Below are positions 1 to 5,997 of a stretch of DNA of 5,997 bases, piece after piece; positions within the stretch are counted from its first letter, which is position 1; the number at the start of each line of letters is the position of its first letter. The DNA is from DASWIV01 sp036397475. Its GTDB lineage: Bacteria; JAJVIF01; JAPKYR01. Made by a program: the position numbers and the translations under genes. Where the stretch lies: positions 1-5,997 of the forward strand of contig DASWIV010000288.1 of assembly GCA_036397475.1 (NCBI GenBank), in the 5' to 3' direction. Under the pieces are notes generated by a model that saw only the letters and a list, made by a program, of their open reading frames with translations, did no database searches and was not told the DNA's origin.

Positions 1-144
1 GGAGCGTTCGGTGGAGAGAAGGAAACCGGCGGAGGACGTGAAGCGGGAAGCGACTCGTGGAAGGCGTACATGCGACGTCAGACCAATACTATCAACTGGA
101 CAACCGAACTTCCGCTTGCCCAGGGAATCAGGTTCGGCAACTGA
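1..144 (+). CDS. ALDH7-family aldehyde dehydrogenase, C-terminal fragment
   Basis: Frame 1 is open from the first base and ends in TGA at 142-144, giving the last 47 residues of a protein whose start lies outside the window. The visible residues include FGGEKETGGGREAGSDSW, then YMRRQTNTINW, then LPLAQGIRF close to the stop. This series is the characteristic C-terminus of the ALDH7 (antiquitin) family. Members are NAD(P)+-dependent cytosolic dehydrogenases that oxidise alpha-aminoadipic semialdehyde (in equilibrium with piperideine-6-carboxylate) to aminoadipate in lysine catabolism, and some also act on other aldehydes. The catalytic Cys and Glu and the Rossmann fold are upstream and not visible, so activity and exact substrate cannot be judged. 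The gene converges on the lipoprotein gene, 108 bp away, and shares the hairpin at 190-211 as its nearest possible terminator. Family assignment is firm; substrate is inference. Confidence 0.9.
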   Translation, partial: GAFGGEKETGGGREAGSDSWKAYMRRQTNTINWTTELPLAQGIRFGN

Positions 145-189
145 TAGTTTATAACTTCTGTCTCACACAATTTAATTAGGCAATAAAAT

Positions 190-211
190 AGCCCCCTCGT
201 GAGAGGGGGCT
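190..211 (-). terminator. Rho-independent terminator of the lipoprotein gene, possibly bidirectional
   Basis: A perfect 9-bp stem (AGCCCCCTC at 190-198 pairing with GAGGGGGCT at 203-211) closes a 4-base GTGA loop. Read on the minus strand, it lies about 40 nt after the lipoprotein stop codon and is followed by the U-rich tract TATTTTATT, the classic intrinsic terminator layout. On the plus strand the stem is followed by AGGTGTTGC with no U tract, so termination of the aldehyde dehydrogenase transcript here would be weaker. It is the only strong hairpin between the two convergent genes. Confidence 0.85.
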
Positions 212-226
212 AGGTGTTGCAAGTAA

Positions 227-263
227 ATTACCTGTGTACCGTTGTCGTCGATTTACAGGTAAT
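227..263. repeat. 9-bp inverted repeat spanning the lipoprotein stop codon
   Basis: ATTACCTGT at 227-235 is the exact reverse complement of ACAGGTAAT at 255-263, separated by 19 nt. On the minus strand the first arm overlaps the TAA stop codon of the lipoprotein gene (253-255). It lies 15 nt upstream of the main terminator stem and could form a second, weaker hairpin at the 3' end of that mRNA, perhaps protecting the 3' end. The pairing is exact; any function is inference, and with a 19-nt loop it may be fortuitous. Confidence 0.4.
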
Positions 264-2967
264 CGAAAGTCCACCAGTGATACTCATAGTCATCGTCGGT
301 GTTGCCATCATCATAATCTTCTGCGGTCCACACGTGGACTACAGAGTTAACAGTGTCAACATCAAGAGCGAGAGGAGTACCTGGCAGGCCGTCAATTCCA
401 CCGATGTAGGTCTCGGAAGAATCCCATGAGCCGAATCCGAATGATCCGTCTGAATTATCGAACAGAACGACTACCCAGTTGACCGTGTCATCGCCTGAAT
501 CAGACGCGTTGTAGACAGAGAGGTCGATTGCCGGGTTGTCACTTGTTGTGTTCCAGTCGGGATCGTTGGAATCGATTGTGCCAAGAGCCACAGGATCCTT
601 GTTACCGGTGGGTGATGGAGGAACCTGGCGATTGGACTGAATCTCAATGCCGTTATCAAATACGCCTCCGCCAATATCCGGACCTTCTTCAAGGTAGTAC
701 CAGATAACATCGTGGCCGGCGGCAAGTGGTTCCTGAGGATCGGTGTCAATACCGAAGTAGTTAGGACCATTGTATACATTGTCGGTTGAGCCCAGATACT
801 TGGAACTGTTTCCGTTATATACCAGTCCATCCGTTCCACCAGTCGTGTCGACGGGTAATGTCGATCCGCCACCACCGTAGTAGTAGTACAGACCAAAGTA
901 GCTGAAGATACCCCAAGGTGGATTCAGTCTGAATGTTGCTCCCTGGACACCGGCAGGATAAGCGCACCAGGCACCAAAGACTTCACCGTTGTAAGGATTC
1001 GAAGCTTCTAGGTCGACGAACCTCATGGAGAAGAAGATGTAGCCATTGTCGATTGTTCCGTTTGCCGGAGCTGAGAACCACCATACAGGACCGTTCCCAT
1101 TGTAACCGCCCCAGACCATGGGACCGGAGAACTTGGTGGTGAATACGCAGGACGAGTCGCTGGTTACCTCGAGCGCAGCGCAGTACTGGTTACCGCCGAA
1201 GAATCCATCCTGGTTGCCAGGCTGAATGTACGGCATAAAGATTGTGTAATCAGTTGTTCCACCAGTGCCCTGATCATAGTCGAGAGTGTAATGGTTGATC
1301 TTGTAGTCCTGCGGGTTATCGTTTGTCCAGTGGTAGTAAACACCTTCCTGGGCAGGATCTCCCATTGCGCAGAAGTCAAGATAAACCGGATCAGGTGTCG
1401 GGTCAGGAGACGGAAGATCGTTGGTTCCTGTGATTACCCAACCTGATGTTGCAGCACCGACCGTGAATAAGCCAACGCCTGTTCCTTCTCCACCGCATCC
1501 GTTAGTTACGACAACGTCATAAGCACCGGTCGCGTATGATGGGAGAATGAGGAAGTCAGCTGAAAGGCTTGTTCCATCGATGTATGAAACATCAGTACCC
1601 TGGATCAGGTCTGTGCCATTTGTCAGGTAAGCGTCAAGGCTTGGTCCGTCTTCGATTGCGTCACAAACTATGACCGCATCGTTAATGAACTGTCCCGAAC
1701 CACCTGTGTCAGGCGTAATGCTGATGACGGCAGGATCCGTACAAGGAAGTTCGTCACCAGTATCAGCGGCAACTCTGAAGTAGGCTGCCAGTACATCGGC
1801 TTCGGCATCGTTCGGTATTCCGAACTCGTTACCGTAGTTGAAGCCGCCGTACTTGGCGATTACCCAGAATTCGTTGCCTGTTAATGAAAGAACGCTGTCG
1901 GCAGGAACTTCAACATGATACGAAGAATATGCATCTGTTCCACCCGTAACAACGCTGAGAGCATTGAATTCGGAAACGCCTGAGAAGATGTTACCTTCAA
2001 TGCATAGTGTTGACGGCTGATATTCCCAACCAAAAACGTCAAGATCGAGGACCAGGTCTCCGCCACCGGTTCCGGTTGACGGATCATAATACACTGAGCT
2101 GTCTGCCTGTGAAGTTGAAATGCCGACAGTCTCAACTGTATTAGCGGGATGATCCTCGGGAGCCTCACCCTTCCATGAAGCAACCACGGAATAGTCATAA
2201 TTGACCGGGCCGGGGAAGTTCGGGAAGCGGAGGTAGTATGTTCGCGTGTTGGATGAACCTGATGAGAATACACCGTTGTCCAGTGTGCCGTTCAGGAATG
2301 CCCAGACGTCATCGTTTGCTCCGAGGCCGTCGGCGAAATACTTGTAAGGATTGAGTGTGGCGTTACTTGTGTAACTCTTAGCAGCGAAGATACCTTCGGT
2401 GTAAGCGAGTACATCCAGCCCGCCATTGAACTCAACCGCGTTGTACCATCGGGTATAACCGTCAGGTGCGCCACGTCCATCATCCGGATCGCCAAACATA
2501 CCCTGATCTGTTACGTTGTCAGAATATGTGACGCCATTGGAAAGGCTAAGTGAGCCGTCACCAATGAAAATACCACGTACGTCGTATCCGTCGTACTGCG
2601 GAAGACCCGGAAGTGGGTGTGTTAATGTGACTTCAATATCGACGTCAATGTAATCAGGACCCATTGGAGTTTCAAGGATATTGAAACCAAGAGCAGCAGG
2701 ATTGCTGTTCAGGAATGCTACAACGTTTGCGTTGAACATAGCAGTTCTGTCTACTACAGATTCTACCACCTGATTTTCGACATCGATGTAGATCGAATAA
2801 TATCCCCAGAGTTGAGTCTGGGTGTTATTCTGCGCCCTATGATTATTGCTAGTAAGCATATCGGACCCGGAGTTCGGCGCCATAGGGTTGTCGCCGCCAC
2901 CGGAACAGCCCATTACCACAAATACTGATAACAGCATTGAGGCAAGGACTACTGTCCATCGATTCAT
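253..2967 (-). CDS. Large secreted lipoprotein of unknown function with IPT/TIG-like segment
   Basis: A complete 904-residue protein. The N-terminus has a short positive region (MNR), a hydrophobic stretch (about residues 5-19) and the lipobox V-M-G-C ending at C21, followed by SGGGDN. This is a signal peptidase II signal peptide, so the mature protein should be lipid-anchored in the envelope. Residues 22-50 are a low-complexity Ser/Asn/Gln tether. Residues 51-400 are beta-rich in appearance with no domain I can name; a motif THPLPGLPQYDGYDVRG stands out. Residues 411-505 resemble an IPT/TIG immunoglobulin-like fold, from PAVISITPDTGG to ATGAYDVVVTN and LFTV. A Pro/Asp linker follows (P519-P527), then a Gly-, Asp-, Trp- and Tyr-rich C-terminal half with four tandem tyrosines (694-697) and a very acidic end. 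No catalytic motif, transmembrane helix beyond the signal, or C-terminal sorting signal is evident. The start is fixed by TAAGGAGG at 2980-2973, 5 nt before ATG. It is a monocistronic unit with its own promoter and terminator. It could be an adhesin, carbohydrate-binding or structural surface protein; this is inference. Confidence 0.85.
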   Translation of the reverse strand: MNRWTVVLASMLLSVFVVMGCSGGGDNPMAPNSGSDMLTSNNHRAQNNTQTQLWGYYSIYIDVENQVVESVVDRTAMFNANVVAFLNSNPAALGFNILETPMGPDYIDVDIEVTLTHPLPGLPQYDGYDVRGIFIGDGSLSLSNGVTYSDNVTDQGMFGDPDDGRGAPDGYTRWYNAVEFNGGLDVLAYTEGIFAAKSYTSNATLNPYKYFADGLGANDDVWAFLNGTLDNGVFSSGSSNTRTYYLRFPNFPGPVNYDYSVVASWKGEAPEDHPANTVETVGISTSQADSSVYYDPSTGTGGGDLVLDLDVFGWEYQPSTLCIEGNIFSGVSEFNALSVVTGGTDAYSSYHVEVPADSVLSLTGNEFWVIAKYGGFNYGNEFGIPNDAEADVLAAYFRVAADTGDELPCTDPAVISITPDTGGSGQFINDAVIVCDAIEDGPSLDAYLTNGTDLIQGTDVSYIDGTSLSADFLILPSYATGAYDVVVTNGCGGEGTGVGLFTVGAATSGWVITGTNDLPSPDPTPDPVYLDFCAMGDPAQEGVYYHWTNDNPQDYKINHYTLDYDQGTGGTTDYTIFMPYIQPGNQDGFFGGNQYCAALEVTSDSSCVFTTKFSGPMVWGGYNGNGPVWWFSAPANGTIDNGYIFFSMRFVDLEASNPYNGEVFGAWCAYPAGVQGATFRLNPPWGIFSYFGLYYYYGGGGSTLPVDTTGGTDGLVYNGNSSKYLGSTDNVYNGPNYFGIDTDPQEPLAAGHDVIWYYLEEGPDIGGGVFDNGIEIQSNRQVPPSPTGNKDPVALGTIDSNDPDWNTTSDNPAIDLSVYNASDSGDDTVNWVVVLFDNSDGSFGFGSWDSSETYIGGIDGLPGTPLALDVDTVNSVVHVWTAEDYDDGNTDDDYEYHWWTFDYL

Positions 2968-2972
2968 AGCAG

Positions 2973-2980
2973 CCTCCTTA
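2973..2980 (-). promoter_or_regulatory. Strong ribosome binding site of the lipoprotein gene
   Basis: On the minus strand the sequence reads TAAGGAGG, ending 5 nt before the ATG at 2967-2965. It is a full match to the anti-Shine-Dalgarno core. It decides the start codon and places the signal peptide at the very N-terminus, which agrees with the lipobox position. Confidence 0.85.
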
Positions 2981-3052
2981 TAAATTTTTCTGTTTCGTTT
3001 AAGATTAACCCGTGATGGGGCTGTTTCGCCACTTTAACAAATCTTACGCAGT

Positions 3053-3081
3053 ATTATGACAAAGAATCTTTAGGATATCAA
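3053..3081 (-). promoter_or_regulatory. Sigma70-like promoter for the lipoprotein gene
   Basis: On the minus strand a -35 box TTGATA (3081-3076, 5 of 6 matches to TTGACA) is followed, after an ideal 17-nt spacer, by a -10 box CATAAT (3058-3053, 5 of 6 matches to TATAAT). Transcription would start near 3046, giving a leader of about 79 nt before the ATG. A T-rich plus-strand run (A-tract on the minus strand) at 3087-3092 lies just upstream of the -35 box and could act as an UP-like element. The surrounding AT-richness makes chance matches likelier, but the combined boxes and spacing are the best in the region. Confidence 0.5.
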
Positions 3082-3095
3082 GAGGATTTTTTGCC

Positions 3096-3112
3096 GTATT
3101 ATTAAATAATAC
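3096..3112. repeat. Perfect 17-nt palindrome upstream of the lipoprotein promoter
   Basis: GTATTATT (3096-3103) and AATAATAC (3105-3112) are exact reverse complements around a single central A. The site is centred about 23 bp upstream of the proposed -35 box of the minus-strand promoter, a usual place for an activator dimer site. The half GTATTAT recurs at 3051-3057, overlapping the -10 box, where an occupied site would block transcription. On the plus strand the palindrome is followed by TCATTTTTT, so a weak AT-only hairpin terminator is an alternative reading. The symmetry is seen directly; a regulator is inferred. Confidence 0.35.
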
Positions 3113-3126
3113 TCATTTTTTATCCT

Positions 3127-3156
3127 TCGACATATTACATCATTATAAGATATAAT
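3127..3156 (+). promoter_or_regulatory. Candidate distal plus-strand promoter toward leuS
   Basis: TCGACA (3127-3132, 5 of 6 matches to the -35 consensus) is followed after 18 nt by a perfect TATAAT (3151-3156). The latter is one arm of the inverted repeat ATTATA-AGA-TATAAT (3142-3156), so a perfect -10 hexamer also exists on the minus strand at 3147-3142, without a good -35 box. A start here would leave a leader of about 290 nt before leuS. The area is very AT-rich, so chance occurrence is a real alternative. Confidence 0.3.
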
Positions 3157-3215
3157 TCAATATGATTTGCTTAACTCTCGTTAAATTTATTTGCTCCCCT
3201 GATTCCCCCCGGGGC

Positions 3216-3245
3216 TTGACTACCCGTCCCTTTACGGTGTATATA
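3216..3245 (+). promoter_or_regulatory. Candidate leuS promoter
   Basis: TTGACT (3216-3221, 5 of 6 matches) and TATATA (3240-3245, 4 of 6) are separated by 18 nt. Transcription would start near 3252 and give a leader of about 200 nt containing the stem-loop at 3332-3356. A further -10-like hexamer TATATT lies at 3412-3417, closer to leuS, but has no convincing -35 box at the right distance. Which of these is used cannot be decided from sequence. Confidence 0.35.
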
Positions 3246-3331
3246 CGGAAAATAGAATAGGAATTAACCAGATATTATTCCATCAATGTCCGAAGATTTC
3301 AAATATCCCGCCCTCAGCCTCAACCTTACCC

Positions 3332-3356
3332 GGCCCGCATCCGGATGATGTGGGCC
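3332..3356 (+). promoter_or_regulatory. Stem-loop in the leuS leader
   Basis: GGCCCGCAT (3332-3340) pairs with ATGTGGGCC (3348-3356) in a 9-bp stem with one G-U pair and a 7-nt loop. No U tract follows, so it is not a classical terminator. It lies about 100 nt upstream of the leuS start inside the leader expected from the promoters upstream. I find no T-box motif (no AGGGTGGNACCGCG-like sequence) nearby. A smaller stem, ACCGG (3366-3370) with CCGGT (3382-3386), follows. A regulatory role for leuS is possible but unproven. Confidence 0.35.
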
Positions 3357-3443
3357 TGCCTCGACACCGGTCCCGCTTCCGCCGGTTACCATTCTCCAAG
3401 AAGCCATATCCTATATTTAATACCCTTCATCTGTTGGGCAATC

Positions 3444-3448
3444 GGGAG
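3444..3448 (+). promoter_or_regulatory. Ribosome binding site of leuS
   Basis: GGGAG ends 6 nt before the ATG at 3455. With the conserved N-terminal LeuRS pattern (YDFRIVEEKW close to residue 5) it fixes the start codon. In-frame CTG and TTG codons upstream at 3431 and 3434 have no comparable site. Confidence 0.75.
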
Positions 3449-3454
3449 TTTGAA

Positions 3455-5997
3455 ATGAACCAGAAATACGACTTTAGAATAGTTGAGGAAAAATGGCGAA
3501 ATAAATGGGCTGATTGGAATCTCTACTCAACCGATCCTGACCCAAACAAACCTAAATTTTACATCCTGGAAATGTACCCGTACCCGTCAGGCTCAGGCCT
3601 GCATATGGGAAATACCCGCGTGTACTGCATAGGGGACGTTTACGCGCGTTTCAAATCCATGCGTGGTTTCAACGTGATCCATCCCATGGGATTCGATTCC
3701 TTCGGCTTGCCAGCCGAAAACGCCGCCATACAGGAAGGTGCTGATCCCGGACCATGGACTGAGGCAAATATAGAGATAATACGCGACCAGATCACCAGTA
3801 TGGGATTTTCCTACGACTGGAGGCGCGAGGTCGCCTGCCACCGTCCGGATTACTACAAATGGACACAGTGGCTGTTCAAGGTGCTTTTCGAAAATGGCTA
3901 CGCTTACCAGAAAGACGCAACAGTAAATTACTGTCCCAGGTGCCAGACAGTCCTGGCTAACGAGCAGGCTGAAGGCGGGATCTGCGAGCGCCATGGAACT
4001 CCTGTAGAAAAACGCAAGCTGAAGCAGTGGTACTTTAAAACTACCGCATTTGCCCAGAGACTTCTGGACGATCTCGATAAACTGAAGGGCGGATGGCCTG
4101 ATCGTGTGACTGATATGCAGCGCGCATGGATCGGGCGATCCGAAGGCTGCATGATCACTTTCCCGGTGAATGACTTTGATCATGACATAAGCGTTTTCAC
4201 TACACGCCCCGATACCCTGTTCGGTGTTACATACATGGTCCTGGCGCCTGAGCATCCGTTTGTCGAGCAGATGACTCCTCCCGAAAAACTGGAAGAGGTC
4301 CGTGCATTTGTACGCAAATGCCAGTCTCAGTCCGATATTGAACGCACCAGCGAAGACAGCGAAAAGGAGGGCATGCACATCGGGCGTACCTGCATGAATC
4401 CTCTGACTGGCGACAAAGTCCCTATACTGATCGCCAACTACGCGCTGGCAGAATACGGTACCGGCGCGGTCATGGCTGTTCCAGCCCACGATACCCGCGA
4501 CTTCATGTTCGCCAGAAAATACGATCTGGACATAAGGCGTGTAATTTCTCCGCCTGATGCTGAAATCGATCCTATGGCTCCGATGGATGAGGCTTATACT
4601 GAGTCCGGAGTGATGGTGAATTGCGGCGAGCACGACGGTATGACGTCGGAAGAATTCTGGGAATTTGTCGCGACTCGTCTGGATATGCTGGGGCTGGGTG
4701 GTAAGACAATCAATTACCGACTGCGCGACTGGCTGATTTCCCGCCAACGATACTGGGGCGCACCTATTCCGATAATCCACTGCGACAAATGCGGTCCTGT
4801 CGCTGTTAAGGACGAAGATCTTCCTGTCCTGCTGCCGGACAGATCAAAGGTCAATTTTACCGCTGGAGATAAAAGCCCCCTGGCGTCGGTGAGTGAATTC
4901 GTCAATGCCGACTGCCCGAAGTGCGGAAACCAGGGACGCCGGGAAACAGACACGATGGATACCTTTGTCGATTCGTCGTGGTATTTTATGAGATATTGTT
5001 CGCCCGACGCTGACGATGTCCCGTTCAGGAGAGAAGATGTCGATTACTGGTGTCCGGTCGATCTGTACATCGGCGGACCCGAGCACGCCATCATGCACCT
5101 GATGTATTTCAGGTTCATCGCGAAAGTTCTGTACGATGCCGGCCACGTTAAATTCGACGAACCCGCGCCGTGGCTGCTGACACAGGGCATTGTCATGTGG
5201 GGCGGGAAGAAAATGTCGAAGAGCAAGGGGAATGTCGAGGACCCGAAAAATCTGACAAAGCATTACGGCGCCGACACTACCCGCCTGTTCACACTGTTCG
5301 CGTCGCCGCCCGAACGCGATATCGACTGGGAAGACCATATCGAGCGCGGTCCGGATGAACCAAAGGACACTTACCCTCCAACCGATTACCGCATGACAGG
5401 CATGGAAGGCCAGTACAGATTTCTGAATCGTGTCTGGCGGATGGTCTATGAGAATCTGGATTCATGTAAAGGAAAGGTGCCATCGGATGGATCTGTAGGT
5501 AATGTATACGACGAAGAGTTGAGAAAGGCTGTTCATTACGCGATCCGTGAAGTGACTCTGGATATTGAAGAGCACAAGAGCCTGAATACAGCTATCGCGC
5601 GTATGATGGAACTGTCCAACGCGATCCAGGCATTCATCGCTAACCGGATGGAATCCGCAGAAAATGGCCCCGGCGACTGTGCGCACGCGCTGGGAATTCT
5701 GGTCAGGCTGATCTCGCCATTCGCTCCTCATTTCGCGGAAGAATGCTGGGAAGCGTTAGGCAATTCTGACAGCATATTCAGAACAAGCTGGCCTGAATTC
5801 CACTCGGAATATCTGGTCTCTGACACAATGACTATCGCTGTCCAGGTCATGGGGAAGCTGCGCGATACGATCGAAGTTTCGACAGATATTTCAGCAGATG
5901 ACCTGAAGGAAGCATGTAAAACCGAAAAGGTGATGAAGCACATCGGCGATTCTGAGATCAAGAAATTGATTGTGGTTCCGAATAAGCTGGTGAATTT
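3455..5997 (+). CDS. leuS: Leucyl-tRNA synthetase (LeuRS), last few codons cut by window edge
   Basis: This class Ia synthetase activates leucine with ATP and loads it on tRNA-Leu in the cytosol. 847 codons are visible; the final IVVPNKLVN matches the usual end of the protein, so only a handful of residues are missing. In order: catalytic Rossmann fold with PYPSGSGLHMGN (HIGH motif at H50-N53); zinc site C160/C163 and C177/H180; CP1 editing domain with TTRPDTLFG (T249-G257) and YGTGAVMAVPAHDTRD (Y334-D349), so editing of mischarged tRNA looks intact; RDWLISRQRYWG (from R424); zinc ribbon C443/C446 and C487/C490; DTMDTFVDSSWYFMRY; KMSKS at 586-590; then the anticodon-binding helical domain and the C-terminal tRNA-binding domain. 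The leucine-specific domain found before KMSKS in E. coli is absent, as in Bacillus subtilis. Oddities are HMGN in place of HMGH and about 20 extra residues after D624-W625. The start is set by GGGAG 6 nt upstream. Confidence 0.97.
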   Translation, partial: MNQKYDFRIVEEKWRNKWADWNLYSTDPDPNKPKFYILEMYPYPSGSGLHMGNTRVYCIGDVYARFKSMRGFNVIHPMGFDSFGLPAENAAIQEGADPGPWTEANIEIIRDQITSMGFSYDWRREVACHRPDYYKWTQWLFKVLFENGYAYQKDATVNYCPRCQTVLANEQAEGGICERHGTPVEKRKLKQWYFKTTAFAQRLLDDLDKLKGGWPDRVTDMQRAWIGRSEGCMITFPVNDFDHDISVFTTRPDTLFGVTYMVLAPEHPFVEQMTPPEKLEEVRAFVRKCQSQSDIERTSEDSEKEGMHIGRTCMNPLTGDKVPILIANYALAEYGTGAVMAVPAHDTRDFMFARKYDLDIRRVISPPDAEIDPMAPMDEAYTESGVMVNCGEHDGMTSEEFWEFVATRLDMLGLGGKTINYRLRDWLISRQRYWGAPIPIIHCDKCGPVAVKDEDLPVLLPDRSKVNFTAGDKSPLASVSEFVNADCPKCGNQGRRETDTMDTFVDSSWYFMRYCSPDADDVPFRREDVDYWCPVDLYIGGPEHAIMHLMYFRFIAKVLYDAGHVKFDEPAPWLLTQGIVMWGGKKMSKSKGNVEDPKNLTKHYGADTTRLFTLFASPPERDIDWEDHIERGPDEPKDTYPPTDYRMTGMEGQYRFLNRVWRMVYENLDSCKGKVPSDGSVGNVYDEELRKAVHYAIREVTLDIEEHKSLNTAIARMMELSNAIQAFIANRMESAENGPGDCAHALGILVRLISPFAPHFAEECWEALGNSDSIFRTSWPEFHSEYLVSDTMTIAVQVMGKLRDTIEVSTDISADDLKEACKTEKVMKHIGDSEIKKLIVVPNKLVN

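Noticed and set aside
214..429. 71-codon plus-strand frame with a hydrophobic stretch (VILIVIVGVAIIII)
   Set aside because: It looks like a membrane peptide, but it is antisense to the Asp-rich C-terminus of the lipoprotein. GAT/GAC codons read backwards give Ile/Val codons, and there is no ribosome site before its ATG.
471..896. Minus-strand frames within the lipoprotein gene (also at 1164-1379, 1881-2273 and 2292-2495)
   Set aside because: Their Thr/Ser/Arg-rich translations are alternate-frame readings of the lipoprotein gene, whose own frame has the signal peptide and ribosome site.
3205..3214. CCCCCCGGGG tract as a hairpin or operator
   Set aside because: The self-complementary core CCCCGGGG has no loop, so it cannot form a normal hairpin, and a short G/C palindrome of this kind is expected by chance.
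3250..3454. T-box riboswitch upstream of leuS
   Set aside because: T-boxes often precede synthetase genes in Firmicutes, but no T-box consensus sequence, specifier-loop layout or terminator with U tract is present here.
3593..4780. 395-codon open frame on the minus strand, opposite leuS
   Set aside because: It lies wholly antisense to the strongly conserved catalytic and editing parts of LeuRS. Its translation shows no recognisable motif, is rich in His, Arg, Ser and Cys, and has no place for an independent gene. It is a shadow of leuS codon bias.
4844..5338. 164-codon minus-strand open frame inside leuS
   Set aside because: It is antisense to the zinc ribbon and KMSKS region of LeuRS, with no protein family features. 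It is a shadow frame.
5342..5398. Frameshift or assembly error as the cause of the extra LeuRS residues
   Set aside because: The frame is the same before (SPPERDIDW) and after (GMEGQYRFLNRVW), and the extra length is a whole number of codons without stops, so a true in-frame insertion is more likely.

Overview
The window (about 6 kb, mid-range G+C) holds one complete gene and parts of two others. The lipoprotein signal peptide (so a lipoprotein-exporting envelope), strong AGGAGG-type ribosome sites and sigma70-like promoters all point to a bacterium. I cannot name the phylum. The divergent HIGH motif and extra insertion in the leucyl-tRNA synthetase, plus a large surface lipoprotein of no family I recognise, would fit a little-studied, probably uncultured lineage. 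That placement is inference.

Layout. Positions 1-144 (+) are the last 47 codons of an ALDH7-family aldehyde dehydrogenase. Positions 145-252 are a convergent intergenic gap with a strong hairpin terminator (190-211), whose U-rich tail faces the minus strand. Positions 253-2967 (-) encode a complete 904-residue secreted lipoprotein with a lipobox at C21, an IPT/TIG-like segment in the middle, a Pro/Asp-rich linker and an acidic, Gly/Asp/aromatic-rich C-terminal half. Positions 2968-3454 are a divergent regulatory gap of about 490 bp. Its lipoprotein-proximal part is AT-rich, with a good minus-strand promoter, a perfect 17-nt palindrome and a possible plus-strand promoter. Its leuS-proximal part is more GC-rich, with another candidate promoter and a 9-bp stem-loop in the putative leuS leader. 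Positions 3455-5997 (+) are leuS, leucyl-tRNA synthetase, missing only its last few codons at the window edge.

The three genes are not one operon: the first pair converges and the second pair diverges. ALDH7 belongs to lysine/aminoadipate or aldehyde metabolism, LeuRS is housekeeping translation, and the lipoprotein is an envelope protein. I see no functional link between them. There is no sign of mobile elements, CRISPR arrays, tRNA/rRNA genes or phage genes, and no convincing new multi-gene system. The most interesting items are the uncharacterised lipoprotein, the roughly 20-residue insertion after the KMSKS region of LeuRS, the HMGN form of its HIGH motif, and a hairpin-containing leuS leader with a very small Leu-containing reading frame.
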